Positions 26,877-36,932 are shown, numbered from the stretch's first letter. The stretch: 64,000 nucleotides of DNA from Sediminibacter sp. Hel_I_10 (GCF_000688335.1 NZ_JHZX01000001.1:3782001-3846000); one strand, 5' to 3'. Notes: a model not told the origin generated them from the letters alone. Made by a program: numbers and translations.

Positions 26877-28784
26877 ATGAGTAACTACCACATCAAACAT
26901 TTAGAAGAATATTACCAAGTATATCGTAAATCTATAGAAAATCCAGAACTGTTTTGGGAAGAGATTGCAGAAGAACACTTCTTATGGAGAAAAAAATGGG
27001 ACAAGGTGCTTCAATGGGATTTTACAAAACCTGAAGTGAAATGGTTTGAAGGTGCAAAGCTTAACATCACAGAGAATTGTATTGATAGACACTTGGCGAC
27101 TAGAGGCGAGAAAACAGCGATACTCTTTGAACCTAATGACCCCAATGAGGCGGCAGAGCATATCACCTACAGACAGTTGTATGAACGTGTCAATAAAATG
27201 GCAAACGTACTTAAGGGTAAAGGGGTGAAAAAAGGGGATAGGGTCTGTATCTATTTACCAATGATTCCAGAATTGGCCATTTCAGTTTTAGCTTGTGCGA
27301 GAATTGGTGCCATACATTCAGTAGTATTTGCAGGATTTTCGGCCAACGCTTTGTCAAGCCGTATTAAGGATTCAGACTGTAAAATGGTGATTACAAGTGA
27401 TGGTGGCTATAGAGGTGCCAAGACCATAGATTTAAAAGGGATTGTAGATGACGCTTTAAAGGAGTGCCCTAATGTAGAAACCGTTTTAGTGGTTAAGCGT
27501 ATTTCCGCAGAAATATCCATGAAAAATGGTCGTGACTTATGGCTACAACCGCTGCTAGATGATGCCTCGCCAGAAGGAACTGCAGAAGTCATGGATGCCG
27601 AAGACCCTTTATTTATACTATATACCTCAGGATCTACAGGTAAACCAAAAGGGATGGTACACTCCATAGCGGGATATATGATCTATGCGGCTTACACGTT
27701 TAAAAATGTATTTCAATATCGAGAAAACGATGTCTATTGGTGTACCGCAGACATTGGTTGGATTACGGGACATAGTTATATTGTATACGGCCCCTTGTGT
27801 AATGGCGCAACAAGCGTTATGTTTGAAGGTGTGCCAAGTTATCCGGATTTTGGACGTTTCTGGGAGATTGTGGCTAAACATAAAGTCACTCAATTTTACA
27901 CGGCACCAACCGCAATTAGAGCATTGGCTAAAGAAGGTGTTTCTCACTTAGAGGCACATGATTTAAGTTCTCTAAAAGTTTTGGGTACTGTTGGAGAACC
28001 CATTAATGAAGAGGCATGGCATTGGTATGATGATAATGTGGGCAAAAGAAAGGCTCCTATTGTAGATACCTGGTGGCAGACGGAAACGGGAGGCATCATG
28101 ATTACACCGATTCCATTTGCAACACCTACAAAACCAACTTATGCCACACTGCCCTTTATAGGCATTCAACCTGCATTGATGGATCAAGAGGGTGCTGAAA
28201 TTCACGGGAACCAGGTAGACGGACGTCTTTGTATAAAATATCCATGGCCAAGTATGGCTCGAACCATTTGGGGCAATCATGAACGTTATAGAGATACTTA
28301 TTTCTCTGCCTTCAAGAACATGTATTTTACCGGTGACGGTGCGCTAAGAGATGAAGTAGGATATTACAGAATTACAGGTCGTGTAGATGATGTGATTATT
28401 GTTTCTGGTCATAACTTGGGAACAGCGCCTATTGAAGATGCCGTAAATGAACATCCTGCCATATCAGAAAGTGCCATTGTTGGTTTTCCGCATGATATTA
28501 AAGGTAATGCGCTTTATGGTTTTGTGACGTTGAAGGATACGGGCGAAACACGAAACCATGACAATTTGAGAAAGGAAATCAATCAAATTATTACAGAGCA
28601 GGTAGGGCCTATTGCTAAGTTGGATAAAATTCAATTTACAAAAGGGCTTCCAAAAACAAGAAGCGGTAAAATTATGAGACGCATCTTAAGAAAGATCGCC
28701 CAACATGATACCGGTAATCTCGGAGATATAAGCACACTGTTAAATCCAGAGGTTGTAGATGATATTATCAACAATGCACAATAA
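26877..28784 (+). CDS. acs: Acetyl-CoA synthetase (AMP-forming)
   Basis: 635 residues, family length. It activates acetate to acetyl-CoA through acetyl-AMP in the cytoplasm. Motifs in order: N-terminal NYHIKHLEEYYQVYRKSIENP, AMP-binding TSGSTGKPKGMVHS, WWQTETGG, TGDGALRDEVGYY and the C-terminal PKTRSGKIMRRILRKIA with the lysine that is acetylated for control in this family. No acetyltransferase or deacetylase gene adjoins it. Upstream bases contain no clear TAnnTTTG element. Confidence 0.97.
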   Translation: MSNYHIKHLEEYYQVYRKSIENPELFWEEIAEEHFLWRKKWDKVLQWDFTKPEVKWFEGAKLNITENCIDRHLATRGEKTAILFEPNDPNEAAEHITYRQLYERVNKMANVLKGKGVKKGDRVCIYLPMIPELAISVLACARIGAIHSVVFAGFSANALSSRIKDSDCKMVITSDGGYRGAKTIDLKGIVDDALKECPNVETVLVVKRISAEISMKNGRDLWLQPLLDDASPEGTAEVMDAEDPLFILYTSGSTGKPKGMVHSIAGYMIYAAYTFKNVFQYRENDVYWCTADIGWITGHSYIVYGPLCNGATSVMFEGVPSYPDFGRFWEIVAKHKVTQFYTAPTAIRALAKEGVSHLEAHDLSSLKVLGTVGEPINEEAWHWYDDNVGKRKAPIVDTWWQTETGGIMITPIPFATPTKPTYATLPFIGIQPALMDQEGAEIHGNQVDGRLCIKYPWPSMARTIWGNHERYRDTYFSAFKNMYFTGDGALRDEVGYYRITGRVDDVIIVSGHNLGTAPIEDAVNEHPAISESAIVGFPHDIKGNALYGFVTLKDTGETRNHDNLRKEINQIITEQVGPIAKLDKIQFTKGLPKTRSGKIMRRILRKIAQHDTGNLGDISTLLNPEVVDDIINNAQ

Positions 28785-28961
28785 TTCATTTGTTATACGA
28801 TTTTCTCACTTATAGCAGTAGAAGGGGTATTTGGATCACCATATGATAAACATTTATGAAAGTTTTAATTTGAAATGAGTTAAGGATCCCATTTATTGCA
28901 ACAAGCGATAGATGGTATTGAATGTATCTTTAAGTATTATTAATTTTAAAACGAAAACATT

Positions 28962-29147
28962 ATGAATAGCGATCAATTTGAAGGAAAATGGAAACAGATT
29001 AAAGGTGATTTCAAAAAGAAATATGGTAAGATCACTGATGACGAGTATGCAGAAGCAGAAGGCAACATGGATAAGCTTGCCGGCAAGATGCAAGAGAAAT
29101 ATGGTAAGTCTAAAGAAGACGTTAAAAAAGAAATCGATAACTGGTAG
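28962..29147 (+). CDS. CsbD-family stress protein
   Basis: 61 residues, very hydrophilic and helical: MNSDQFEGKWKQIKGDFKKK, then AEGNMDKLAGKMQEKYG. CsbD-like proteins accumulate in stationary phase and under general stress; their molecular role is unknown. The nearest -7-like sequence is TATCTTTA (one mismatch) about 30 bases before the start. Monocistronic, with a strong terminator directly after. Confidence 0.92.
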   Translation: MNSDQFEGKWKQIKGDFKKKYGKITDDEYAEAEGNMDKLAGKMQEKYGKSKEDVKKEIDNW

Positions 29148-29167
29148 AATTTTCAGTTTCGATTGAG

Positions 29168-29198
29168 AAAAGCGCTCCCTACAAAGGAGCGCTTTTTT
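29168..29198 (+). terminator. Terminator of the CsbD gene
   Basis: AAAAGCGCTCC (29168-29178) pairs with GGAGCGCTTTT (29186-29196), 7-base loop, followed by more T. Confidence 0.95.
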
Positions 29199-29221
29199 GT
29201 TTCATCAAATAAAAATTAAAA

Positions 29222-30049
29222 ATGAGATCAATACGTATAATGATTCTTTTAATGGCGTTAGTGCTATGTAGTTGTGCCTCTCAAAAGCATAAGAATATTG
29301 CTTACTTAAATACCGAAGCACCTCAAGAGGACTTGAAGCTAAATGTATTTGAACCTAGGGATCTAGAATCAAAACGTCCAGTGGTGATTTTTGTTCATGG
29401 CGGTAACTGGAATTCTGGAAATAAAAACACCTATGGTTTTTTAGGAAGAAATTTGGCTAAACATGATGTCATTACTGTTATTCCCAGTTATACCTTAAGC
29501 CCTCAGGCTAATTTTGATACTATGGCTTCTCAAGTTGCACAGGCTTTTATTTGGACCAGGGATCATATTTCAGAATATGGCGGAGATCCAGCGCAAATTT
29601 ACCTTATGGGGCATTCGGCAGGTGGCCATTTGATAGCATTGGTATGTACCAATCCAAAATACCTTGATAATCCGAAAGCTATTAAAGGTGTGATTTTAAA
29701 CGATGCTGCTGGTTTAGATATGTATACTTATTTACAGGAACATCCTCCAACAATCGCAAACAACTATCGTTCTACTTGGACGACGAATCCTGAATTATGG
29801 AAGCAAGCGTCTCCTGTATATCACCTTTCTGAAGAGATGCCGCCATTTATGATTTACGTTGGAACAAAATCCTATGAAAGTATAATTAGACAAAACGCAA
29901 CATTTCTCAATGCACTTCAAGAGTACCAGCCTGACGTGACGCCAATTTATCTCAATAAGAAACACGTCCCCATGATGACGCAGTATTTCTGGCCTTGGAG
30001 CAATCGCTATGATGAGGTTTTAGATTTTATTTTTAAAGAGAAGCACTAA
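29222..30049 (+). CDS. Alpha/beta-hydrolase lipoprotein (esterase-like)
   Basis: 275 residues with a type II signal peptide ending LVLCSC. The fold is an esterase of the BD-FAE/carboxylesterase type: oxyanion loop VIFVHGGNW (residues 55-63) and nucleophile elbow GHSAGG with Ser132; a late DVTPIYLNKKHVPMM gives the probable catalytic His. It should hydrolyse a small ester at the cell envelope; arylformamidase-like chemistry is an alternative for this sequence group. No partner genes are evident. Confidence 0.87.
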   Translation: MRSIRIMILLMALVLCSCASQKHKNIAYLNTEAPQEDLKLNVFEPRDLESKRPVVIFVHGGNWNSGNKNTYGFLGRNLAKHDVITVIPSYTLSPQANFDTMASQVAQAFIWTRDHISEYGGDPAQIYLMGHSAGGHLIALVCTNPKYLDNPKAIKGVILNDAAGLDMYTYLQEHPPTIANNYRSTWTTNPELWKQASPVYHLSEEMPPFMIYVGTKSYESIIRQNATFLNALQEYQPDVTPIYLNKKHVPMMTQYFWPWSNRYDEVLDFIFKEKH

Positions 30050-30094
30050 GCATGACTTCATAAGTCAGGAAGTTTTGATACTGTTGATAACACT

Positions 30095-30790
30095 TTACGT
30101 CATCATCTTATCTTTAAAAGCAGTAATGTTTTCTAAAGCTTCTCCTTTTACCAACCACGATACACCAAAGGCAATAACAGCTATGGTTTCAAAGATATAG
30201 ACGTAAAAATCATTGATTAAAAAATTGATGTTTTTCCTTTCTAGAAGGATGCCAACAATTAAGAGTGCAACGGATACAAACACCACGTTACCGCAGATTT
30301 TGTAAATGGAATTGTGTAAATCTTTATGTCCTCTAGTAAATTTATATTTTGACATCCAGCCCATACATAATATAAAAACACCTGCACTCACTAAATGTAT
30401 GGTTCTAAATGTAGCATGATCATGACCAAATAGCGGATAGTGTTTTGTGATACACAGCTGATCGATTGCTATACTTGTGCTGCCCTCACAAACTGTAGGT
30501 ATAAATACCACGATGAGTGCGGCAAATCCGCCAATATTAGTTAAAAAGTCATCGCTAATTTGCTCTGTCTCCACATCTTTCTTGTACCCTTTGTATGAAA
30601 TTAAAAATAAAGCGAAAGCAGACAGTATGATTATGAAAAACAATGAGGATAGTGTAGCATAGTAATAATGACTTAGAGAAGACAAGAACTCTCCTATGGC
30701 AATAGGCAATATAATAGGCAGACATAGTCCCAATGCGCCTATGAGTTTTCGTATTCTATAATCTGAAATATGAAGCGGTTGATCTTGCAT
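30095..30790 (-). CDS. Integral membrane protein, DUF998-like
   Basis: 231 residues with about six membrane helices. The N-terminus ISDYRIRKLIGALGLCLPII, the loop SLSHYYYATLSSLFF and the later HLVSAGVFILCMGWMS resemble DUF998-type proteins, which have no known function. The assignment is from general pattern only. It is flanked by unrelated genes on the opposite strand. Confidence 0.65.
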   Translation of the reverse strand: MQDQPLHISDYRIRKLIGALGLCLPIILPIAIGEFLSSLSHYYYATLSSLFFIIILSAFALFLISYKGYKKDVETEQISDDFLTNIGGFAALIVVFIPTVCEGSTSIAIDQLCITKHYPLFGHDHATFRTIHLVSAGVFILCMGWMSKYKFTRGHKDLHNSIYKICGNVVFVSVALLIVGILLERKNINFLINDFYVYIFETIAVIAFGVSWLVKGEALENITAFKDKMMT

Positions 30791-31022
30791 AAACTTAAAG
30801 GGTGCTTTTAGCTTTATCTAAGTTAATAAATATTAATTAGTTGTTTGTGATTTGAAAATTTTAATAATAGAAAAGAGGTCTGAAAACACAAGCTTTCATA
30901 GGTTAATTTATAATGATATTTTAACTTAAAAATTTTCGGAAATTTTGAGTTTGGTTAACCATTTTTTAAACCTTGGTTAACTTTTAACTTCTTTAAATAG
31001 TTGGTCTTTGCAAAAAAAACCA

Positions 31023-31652
31023 ATGGAATTATTTTTAATCAGTTTCGGAGCTTTGTTTTCGATTATGAACCCTCTCGGAACCGTACCTGTGTTTGTGGGA
31101 TTGACTACAGATGCTACAAAAAAAGAACGGGCAGTCATTGCATTTTGGACGGCAATAGATGTATTTGTAGTGCTTTTGCTATCATTTTTTTTAGGTAAGT
31201 ATATTTTGAGTTTTTTTGGCATTAGCCTTAACGCACTCAAAATTGCTGGAGGTTTAATTATCGCCTCATCCGGATTTGCGTTGCTCACTGGTAAATTTCG
31301 CGAGCATAAGGGGATGAAACGAGATCGTGTTCAAAAAGACATTCATACAAGAGATTCTATTTCTTTAACGCCTTTGGCAATACCTATGTTAGCTGGCCCT
31401 GGAACCATTTCCTTATTGATCGCCTATAATCAGGAGTATCAAACCAGTATTGAAATCGTCACCATACTTGTAGCTATGATTGTAGTTACCGGTTGTATTT
31501 ATTTAATATTGAAGAGCGCTCACCTTATTGTGAAAATACTAGGAGCTTCGGGTATCAACGGACTCTCAAGAATTATTGGGTTTATTGTAATTGCTATTGG
31601 GGTTGAATATATTATTTCCTCAGTAGTAGAAATTGTAGAGCGATTTCTATGA
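31023..31652 (+). CDS. MarC/SNARE-like family membrane protein
   Basis: 209 residues from the ATG at 31023. A TTG at 31008 is in frame, but it is part of GGTCTTTG, the likely -7 region, so it is rejected. Six membrane helices; family signatures FGALFSIMNPLGTVPVFVGL, then TPLAIPMLAGPGTISLLI. MarC proteins were once thought to be drug exporters, but their function remains unknown. The stop codon ends on the base just before the last base of the convergent MFS gene. Confidence 0.9.
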   Translation: MELFLISFGALFSIMNPLGTVPVFVGLTTDATKKERAVIAFWTAIDVFVVLLLSFFLGKYILSFFGISLNALKIAGGLIIASSGFALLTGKFREHKGMKRDRVQKDIHTRDSISLTPLAIPMLAGPGTISLLIAYNQEYQTSIEIVTILVAMIVVTGCIYLILKSAHLIVKILGASGINGLSRIIGFIVIAIGVEYIISSVVEIVERFL

Positions 31653-32861
31653 TTAGGCCTTCAACGATCGTCTATGGTGATTTTTTAAGGCTAATAATGT
31701 TACTAAAGATAATACTCCAAATACTGAAAATCCAATAAACAATGGGAGTACAGACGTTTTAACAAAACCTCCTATAAAATTTGCTATTGGAACTGCCATC
31801 ACGGTAGAGACAAAACCATTAATAGCTGCGCCAATACCGGCTATATGACCTAAAGGCTCCATAGCTAGAGATCGTAAGTTTCCGAAGAGAAACCCAACGC
31901 AGAAAAACTGAAGCAGAAAAAAAGTTATTAAAATTTCAATGGGTGGATTATCTCCAGAACTGTAGATCAACACATATAATATGGATATGGCAGCATACCC
32001 AATAGTAGCGGCGTAAGCGATATTAAAAGACCCAAACCGCATGACCAATTGGCTGTTGGCAAACGTTGCAAAACCTACGGAAAAAGCAGTACTCGCAAAG
32101 ATGTATGGAAAGAGTTCTCCTAAATCATATTGTACTTGAAAAATCTGCTGAGACGTACTCAAATACACCATAAAAGATCCTGTGATAAAGCCACTCATTA
32201 AAGTGAAGGCAACCGCATCTTTGTATTTTAAAAACTCTTTGGTTCCCGTTAAGAATATGCGAGGTCTAAATTTTACCCGTTTAGCGCTAACTAAAGTTTC
32301 GGGCTGCCGTAGCCAAAACCAGATGACGATAAGCGTACCGATGATGAGGTTAACGTTAAAGATGGCTTTCCAATCAAAAATATTCATTAAAAACTGTCCG
32401 TAAGTAGGGGCCACTATAGGTACCAAAATAAAGAACATTACAATGATAGAGATGATCTTTGCCATAAAATCGCCACTGTAAGAATCTCGTGTCATAGCAA
32501 TGGCCATAGTTCTTGGAGAGGAAAGACCAATTCCCTGAAAGACGCGGGCTACAATCATAATTTCAAAATTATTGGTCGTAACGCAAACAATACTTGAGAT
32601 CAAAAAAATCGCAAAACCAATATAAACCATAGGTTTTCTGCCCCAACTATCTGATAAAGGACCAAATATAAGCTGTCCAAAACCAATACCTAAAAAGATC
32701 ATGGTAATCAATAATTGACGATCACTAATTACGGTAACCCCTAAGTCTCTGCTAATGTCTGGTAATGCAGGGAGCAAAGCATCAATAGATAATGCCACTA
32801 TTGACATTAAAGAGGCCATTAATGCTACAAACTCGTATTTGAACTTTGGGTTCTTTTCCAT
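31653..32861 (-). CDS. MFS multidrug exporter, Bcr/CflA type
   Basis: 402 residues with twelve predicted helices. The first loop FGQLIFGPLSDSWGRKPMVY is the MFS motif A of drug:H+ antiporters, and the IDALLPALPDISRDL start matches the Bcr/CflA group. It probably exports drugs or metabolites across the inner membrane. It converges on marC with no base between the two stop codons, and its start codon lies only a few bases from its promoter. Confidence 0.9.
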   Translation of the reverse strand: MEKNPKFKYEFVALMASLMSIVALSIDALLPALPDISRDLGVTVISDRQLLITMIFLGIGFGQLIFGPLSDSWGRKPMVYIGFAIFLISSIVCVTTNNFEIMIVARVFQGIGLSSPRTMAIAMTRDSYSGDFMAKIISIIVMFFILVPIVAPTYGQFLMNIFDWKAIFNVNLIIGTLIVIWFWLRQPETLVSAKRVKFRPRIFLTGTKEFLKYKDAVAFTLMSGFITGSFMVYLSTSQQIFQVQYDLGELFPYIFASTAFSVGFATFANSQLVMRFGSFNIAYAATIGYAAISILYVLIYSSGDNPPIEILITFFLLQFFCVGFLFGNLRSLAMEPLGHIAGIGAAINGFVSTVMAVPIANFIGGFVKTSVLPLFIGFSVFGVLSLVTLLALKNHHRRSLKA

Positions 32862-32865
32862 AATG

Positions 32866-32873
32866 CAAAAGTA
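32866..32873 (-). promoter_or_regulatory. -7 element of the MFS gene, almost touching the start codon
   Basis: CAAAAGTA on the plus strand reads TACTTTTG on the minus strand. It ends 4 bases before the ATG, so the mRNA would be leaderless or nearly so. Confidence 0.5.
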
Positions 32874-33291
32874 ACTTAAATGATTTTATTTTAACGGTTT
32901 GAAATATGAACAATATCGATCATAATGTTTGCTCTAACACAGGCATTAAGGCTTATAATTAATGATTTTATTGGCTTTAAATGCTGGTTTATATTTAGAA
33001 ATGCCAGTCTGAGAATAAAGATCTAAGCGACGCTTTTGAGAGTGAATTTAAAATACCAATGTAATACCGTATCGTCAGATTTTTAATTATAAGATGTTTT
33101 ATTGACAGACAGTGATACTAACATTATCATGCGACCTTATATTTTGTAGATTAACATATGAGATTTAAAAAGCTATTATAAATATTTATTTATAATAGCT
33201 TTTTAAAGATAATTTTTAGGTGCTGATAATGGGTTATATATAATTTTTTATTGAGTTTAGGCTAAACCTCTTTTCAGAATTTATACTCTAA
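32874..33291. other. Non-coding stretch between the MFS gene and the carboxylase operon
   Basis: About 420 bases with no supported gene on either strand. It holds the upstream region of the MFS gene, the long hairpin at 33167-33204 and a short palindrome GTTTAG-G-CTAAAC near 33255. I see no RNA gene that I can name. Confidence 0.6.
33167..33204 (-). terminator. Long perfect hairpin, probable terminator of the carboxylase operon
   Basis: AAAAAGCTATTATAAAT (33167-33183) and its exact reverse complement (33188-33204) form a 17-bp stem with a 4-base loop. It is AU-rich, with T-runs on both strands, about 90 bases after the stop of the carboxylase beta gene. Confidence 0.7.
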
Positions 33292-34833
33292 TTATAGTGG
33301 GATGTTACCGTGTTTACGTTCTGGACGCAAAACCTCCTTGTTCTCTAGCATCGAAAACGCTTTAATCAATTTTCTTCTCGTATCTTTTGGTAAAATCACT
33401 TCATCTATAAATCCGCGTTCTGCAGCGCTGTAAGGATTGGCAAACAATTCGGCATACTCAGTTTCCTTTTCTTTCCATTTGGCATCTTTGTCTTCTGCTT
33501 GATTAATTTCCTTTTTAAAGATGATTTCCGCAGCACCTTTTGCACCCATAACAGCAATCTCTGCGCTTGGCCATGCAAAGTTCATATCGCTACCAATATG
33601 TTTGGAGTTCATAACGTCATACGCGCCACCATAAGCCTTTCTAGTAATCACTGTGACTCTTGGCACGGTCGCCTCACTAAATGCATATAACAGTTTAGCA
33701 CCATGAACAATAATGCCGTTCCACTCTTGGTCTGTACCAGGTAAAAATCCAGGAACATCCTCTAAAACCAATAATGGAATATTGAAAGCATCGCAAAAGC
33801 GAACAAAACGTGCTGCTTTCTTCGCACTATTGACATCTAAAACTCCTGCCAAGTACATGGGTTGGTTGGCAATTATACCAATACTTTTGCCTGCTAACCT
33901 AGCAAACCCTACGATGATATTTTCGGCATGATCTTTATGGATTTCATAAAAAGAATCGGCATCAATAATGCCTTTAATAACCTCGTGCATGTCGTAAGGT
34001 TGGTTGGTATTTGCTGGGATAATGTCAGAAAGTGATTCTCTAAGTTCATCGCCTAGCTTAAAAGGAATAGCCTTTGTAGTTTCTTTGTTATTTTGAGGGA
34101 GATAACTCAGTAGTTGTTTTAAATCTTCTAAACAAATGACGTCATTTGCCGAAGTTTTATGAGCTACCCCAGACTTTGTGGAGTGCGTACTAGCGCCTCC
34201 CAACTCTTCTGAAGTCACATTTTCGTTTGTCACCGTTTTGACCACATTAGGTCCTGTAACAAACATGTAACTGGTATTTTCAACCATCAATGTGAAATCG
34301 GTCATGGCAGGAGAATATACAGCACCTCCTGCACATGGCCCCATGATAGCAGATAATTGCGGAATAACCCCAGAGGCCTGTACGTTTCTAAAGAAAATGT
34401 CGGCATAACCTCCAAGAGAACGAACGCCTTCTTGTATACGTGCACCACCAGAATCATTGAGCCCAATAATAGGTGCACCAACTTTAACCGCCAAATCCAT
34501 CACCTTACAAATCTTTTCAGCATGGGTCTCTGAAAGCGAGCCGCCAAAAACCGTGAAGTCTTGAGCAAAAATATAGATGAGTCGCCCGTCAATTGTACCG
34601 TAGCCAGTAACCACACCGTCTCCATAAAACTGCTGCTTATCCATACCAAAACTCTTGGTACGGTGAGTTACCAAGGCACCAATTTCTTCAAAAGAACCTT
34701 CATCTAAAAGATAAAGAACACGCTCTCTAGCGGTAAGTTTCTTTTTTTCGTGCTGTTTATCAATTCTTGCTTGTCCGCCGCCTAAATATGCGGAAGATAG
34801 TCTCTTATTAAGATCTTCTATTTTTTCTTTCAT
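33292..34833 (-). CDS. Acyl-CoA carboxylase, carboxyltransferase beta subunit (propionyl-CoA carboxylase-like)
   Basis: 513 residues from the ATG at 34833; the in-frame ATG at 34854 adds seven residues outside the family start. Both crotonase-like halves are present: [39 protein letters not shown] and [15 protein letters not shown] in the first, and [28 protein letters not shown] and [13 protein letters not shown] in the second. It transfers CO2 from carboxybiotin to an acyl-CoA, most likely propionyl-CoA. It follows the biotin carboxylase gene by 74 bases. Unlike typical Bacteroidota clusters there is no carrier-protein gene between them. Confidence 0.92.
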   Translation of the reverse strand: MKEKIEDLNKRLSSAYLGGGQARIDKQHEKKKLTARERVLYLLDEGSFEEIGALVTHRTKSFGMDKQQFYGDGVVTGYGTIDGRLIYIFAQDFTVFGGSLSETHAEKICKVMDLAVKVGAPIIGLNDSGGARIQEGVRSLGGYADIFFRNVQASGVIPQLSAIMGPCAGGAVYSPAMTDFTLMVENTSYMFVTGPNVVKTVTNENVTSEELGGASTHSTKSGVAHKTSANDVICLEDLKQLLSYLPQNNKETTKAIPFKLGDELRESLSDIIPANTNQPYDMHEVIKGIIDADSFYEIHKDHAENIIVGFARLAGKSIGIIANQPMYLAGVLDVNSAKKAARFVRFCDAFNIPLLVLEDVPGFLPGTDQEWNGIIVHGAKLLYAFSEATVPRVTVITRKAYGGAYDVMNSKHIGSDMNFAWPSAEIAVMGAKGAAEIIFKKEINQAEDKDAKWKEKETEYAELFANPYSAAERGFIDEVILPKDTRRKLIKAFSMLENKEVLRPERKHGNIPL

Positions 34834-34907
34834 AATCGATTTTCTAGGAAACACAATTGTTTAAAATCGTGTGGTTTGCTAATTTAACGCGTGTACTACC
34901 AACTACA

Positions 34908-36347
34908 TTAATCGGGTAAACGCAACAACTTTTGCTTAGCCATATGAGATTTTATGGCGATTAATGCCGCTATTCTGGCTTCGCTTTTTTGTTGTTCAAT
35001 TAATTTTTCTGGAGCATAATGATTTTTGACAAAATGGGTGTCAAAATTTCCACTACGGAAAGCGTCATGCTCACATACGTAGGTTCCAAAGGGTAAAGTG
35101 GTCTCTACACCTTCAATCTCATAAGCAGCAATGGCTTCTATCATCAATTCAATGGCTTCTTCTCTGGTATTGCCGTAGGTGATTAATTTTGCGAGCATGG
35201 GATCATAATAAATGGGGATATCCATGCCTTGTTCAAAACCATTATCTACTCTAATGCCTTTGCCTGTAGGCAGTTTATAGGTATCTAGATGCCCCACGCT
35301 CGGTAAAAAATCATTGAGAGGATCTTCGGCATAGACTCTTAACTCTAGAGCATGGCCTGTTATTTTTAAATCAGACTGCTTGAAAGGTAAGGTCTCACCG
35401 CGAGCTACTTGTATTTGAAGTTCTACTAAATCGGTATTGGTTACCAACTCTGTAACGGGATGCTCTACTTGAAGCCTTGTATTCATTTCGAGAAAGTAGA
35501 AATTGTGTTGCTCATCTAAAAGAAATTCAACCGTTCCGGCACCAATGTAATCACAAGCTTTGGCCACCTTGACTGCGGCTTCGCCCATTTTCTGTCTCAA
35601 GCTTGAAGTTAAAACACTAGATGGTGCTTCTTCCACAACTTTTTGGTGACGTCTTTGAATACTGCATTCGCGCTCAAAAAGATGAACAATATTACCATGC
35701 GTATCGGCCATGATTTGAATTTCAATGTGTCGGGGGGTGGCTACATATTTTTCTATAAATACTGAGCCGTCCCCAAATGCATTTATAGCTTCGCTAATAG
35801 CTCTGTCCATTTGAGATTCAAACTCCTTAGCATTTTCAACAATACGCATCCCTTTACCACCGCCTCCTGCAGAAGCTTTAATGAGTATAGGAAAACCAAT
35901 GGCATTGGCTATTTTTTTTGCTTCCGGAATGTCTGTAATGGCTTCATCGGTTCCTGGGACCATAGGAATATCATAGGCTTTGACCGCCTCTTTAGCTGCC
36001 AATTTACTCCCCATGATTTTAATGGCTTTAGACTTTGGACCAATAAAAGTGATTTGATTGGCTTCACATAATTCTGCAAAATCAGCATTTTCACTAAGAA
36101 ACCCATATCCTGGGTGTATAGCATCTACATGCATTTTTTTTGCAACTTCTATTATTTTCTCACCTAATAAATAAGATTTATTTGAGGGGGCTTCTCCAAT
36201 TAAAACGGCTTCGTCAGCAAACTTGACGTGTGGAGATTGTCTGTCAATCGTTGAGTACACCGCTACGGTCTTAATCCCCATTTTTTTCGCGGTTTTCATA
36301 ACCCGTATGGCGATTTCACCTCGATTGGCAATAAGTATTTTTTTCAT
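34908..36347 (-). CDS. Biotin carboxylase subunit of an acyl-CoA carboxylase
   Basis: 479 residues. ATP-grasp enzyme that carboxylates biotin on a carrier protein. Motifs: ILIANRGEIAIRVMKTA, HPGYGFLSENADFA, the ATP loop KASAGGGGKGMRIV, ERECSIQRRHQKVVEEAP and the MNTRLQVEHPVTE active-site block. It is about 30 residues longer than accC, with a lysine-rich helical tail that ends LLRLPD. There is no biotinyl motif (AMKM), so the carrier protein must be encoded elsewhere. The gene has a -7-like element at 36421 and forms an operon with the beta subunit. Confidence 0.92.
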   Translation of the reverse strand: MKKILIANRGEIAIRVMKTAKKMGIKTVAVYSTIDRQSPHVKFADEAVLIGEAPSNKSYLLGEKIIEVAKKMHVDAIHPGYGFLSENADFAELCEANQITFIGPKSKAIKIMGSKLAAKEAVKAYDIPMVPGTDEAITDIPEAKKIANAIGFPILIKASAGGGGKGMRIVENAKEFESQMDRAISEAINAFGDGSVFIEKYVATPRHIEIQIMADTHGNIVHLFERECSIQRRHQKVVEEAPSSVLTSSLRQKMGEAAVKVAKACDYIGAGTVEFLLDEQHNFYFLEMNTRLQVEHPVTELVTNTDLVELQIQVARGETLPFKQSDLKITGHALELRVYAEDPLNDFLPSVGHLDTYKLPTGKGIRVDNGFEQGMDIPIYYDPMLAKLITYGNTREEAIELMIEAIAAYEIEGVETTLPFGTYVCEHDAFRSGNFDTHFVKNHYAPEKLIEQQKSEARIAALIAIKSHMAKQKLLRLPD

Positions 36348-36420
36348 GCTATAAATTGAATGCCCTAAAGTTCAGGATGCTGAAGTGTTATTCAACATCT
36401 GATAGGGATGAGTTTATTTT

Positions 36421-36428
36421 CAAAAATA
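36421..36428 (-). promoter_or_regulatory. -7 element of the biotin carboxylase operon
   Basis: CAAAAATA on the plus strand reads TATTTTTG on the minus strand, 73 bases before the start codon. Confidence 0.45.
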
Positions 36429-36581
36429 ATGAAAACAAAACAAACTAAAACGATTTCGGAATTGGTATTAACACTTCCAAAACATGTCGCTTAATGAAAT
36501 TGCAGTACCTCTAAAGCGTAATCCTTTGAAAGCTGTTGTTATCATTTCAGCTAAAAAGAAAGACGTATTTTAAAGTGTTAT

Positions 36582-36905
36582 CTATTTAAACATATCCATT
36601 CCAGGAATGTTAGGCATGCCATCTTTAGCAGCGGCAGCAACTTCTGTTTCATTGATAGTGGTGGCACGTTCTATGGCCTTATTTAAGGTAAGGATAAGAT
36701 AATCTTCTAGCATTTCCTTATCTTCTAAAAGGCTATCATCCACATCTATAGATTTAATAGTTCGGTTAGCGGTAATCGTAATTTTTAATTTACCATCATT
36801 GCTCGACTCATCGATAAGAACGGTATTCATGCGTTCTTTAGTTTCTTCTACTTTTTTCTGGGTTTCTTTGAGCTTACCCATCATGCCCATCATATCTCCA
36901 AACAT
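36582..36905 (-). CDS. YbaB/EbfC-family nucleoid-associated protein
   Basis: 107 residues, the normal size. The Met- and Gly-rich start [20 protein letters not shown], the strand [20 protein letters not shown] and a C-terminal Gly/Pro/Met tail ([10 protein letters not shown]) are family features. YbaB proteins bind DNA as dimers. In many bacteria the gene sits beside dnaX and recR; here it stands alone between the carboxylase operon and oligopeptidase B, divergent from the latter. Confidence 0.93.
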   Translation of the reverse strand: MFGDMMGMMGKLKETQKKVEETKERMNTVLIDESSNDGKLKITITANRTIKSIDVDDSLLEDKEMLEDYLILTLNKAIERATTINETEVAAAAKDGMPNIPGMDMFK

Positions 36906-36932
36906 CGTATGTCTAATTAAAATTGTTCAAAG

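Noticed and set aside
36484-36573. 29-codon frame between the biotin carboxylase and ybaB-like genes
   Set aside because: Short, no promoter, no family resemblance, and an overlapping equally short frame at 36430; not distinguishable from chance.
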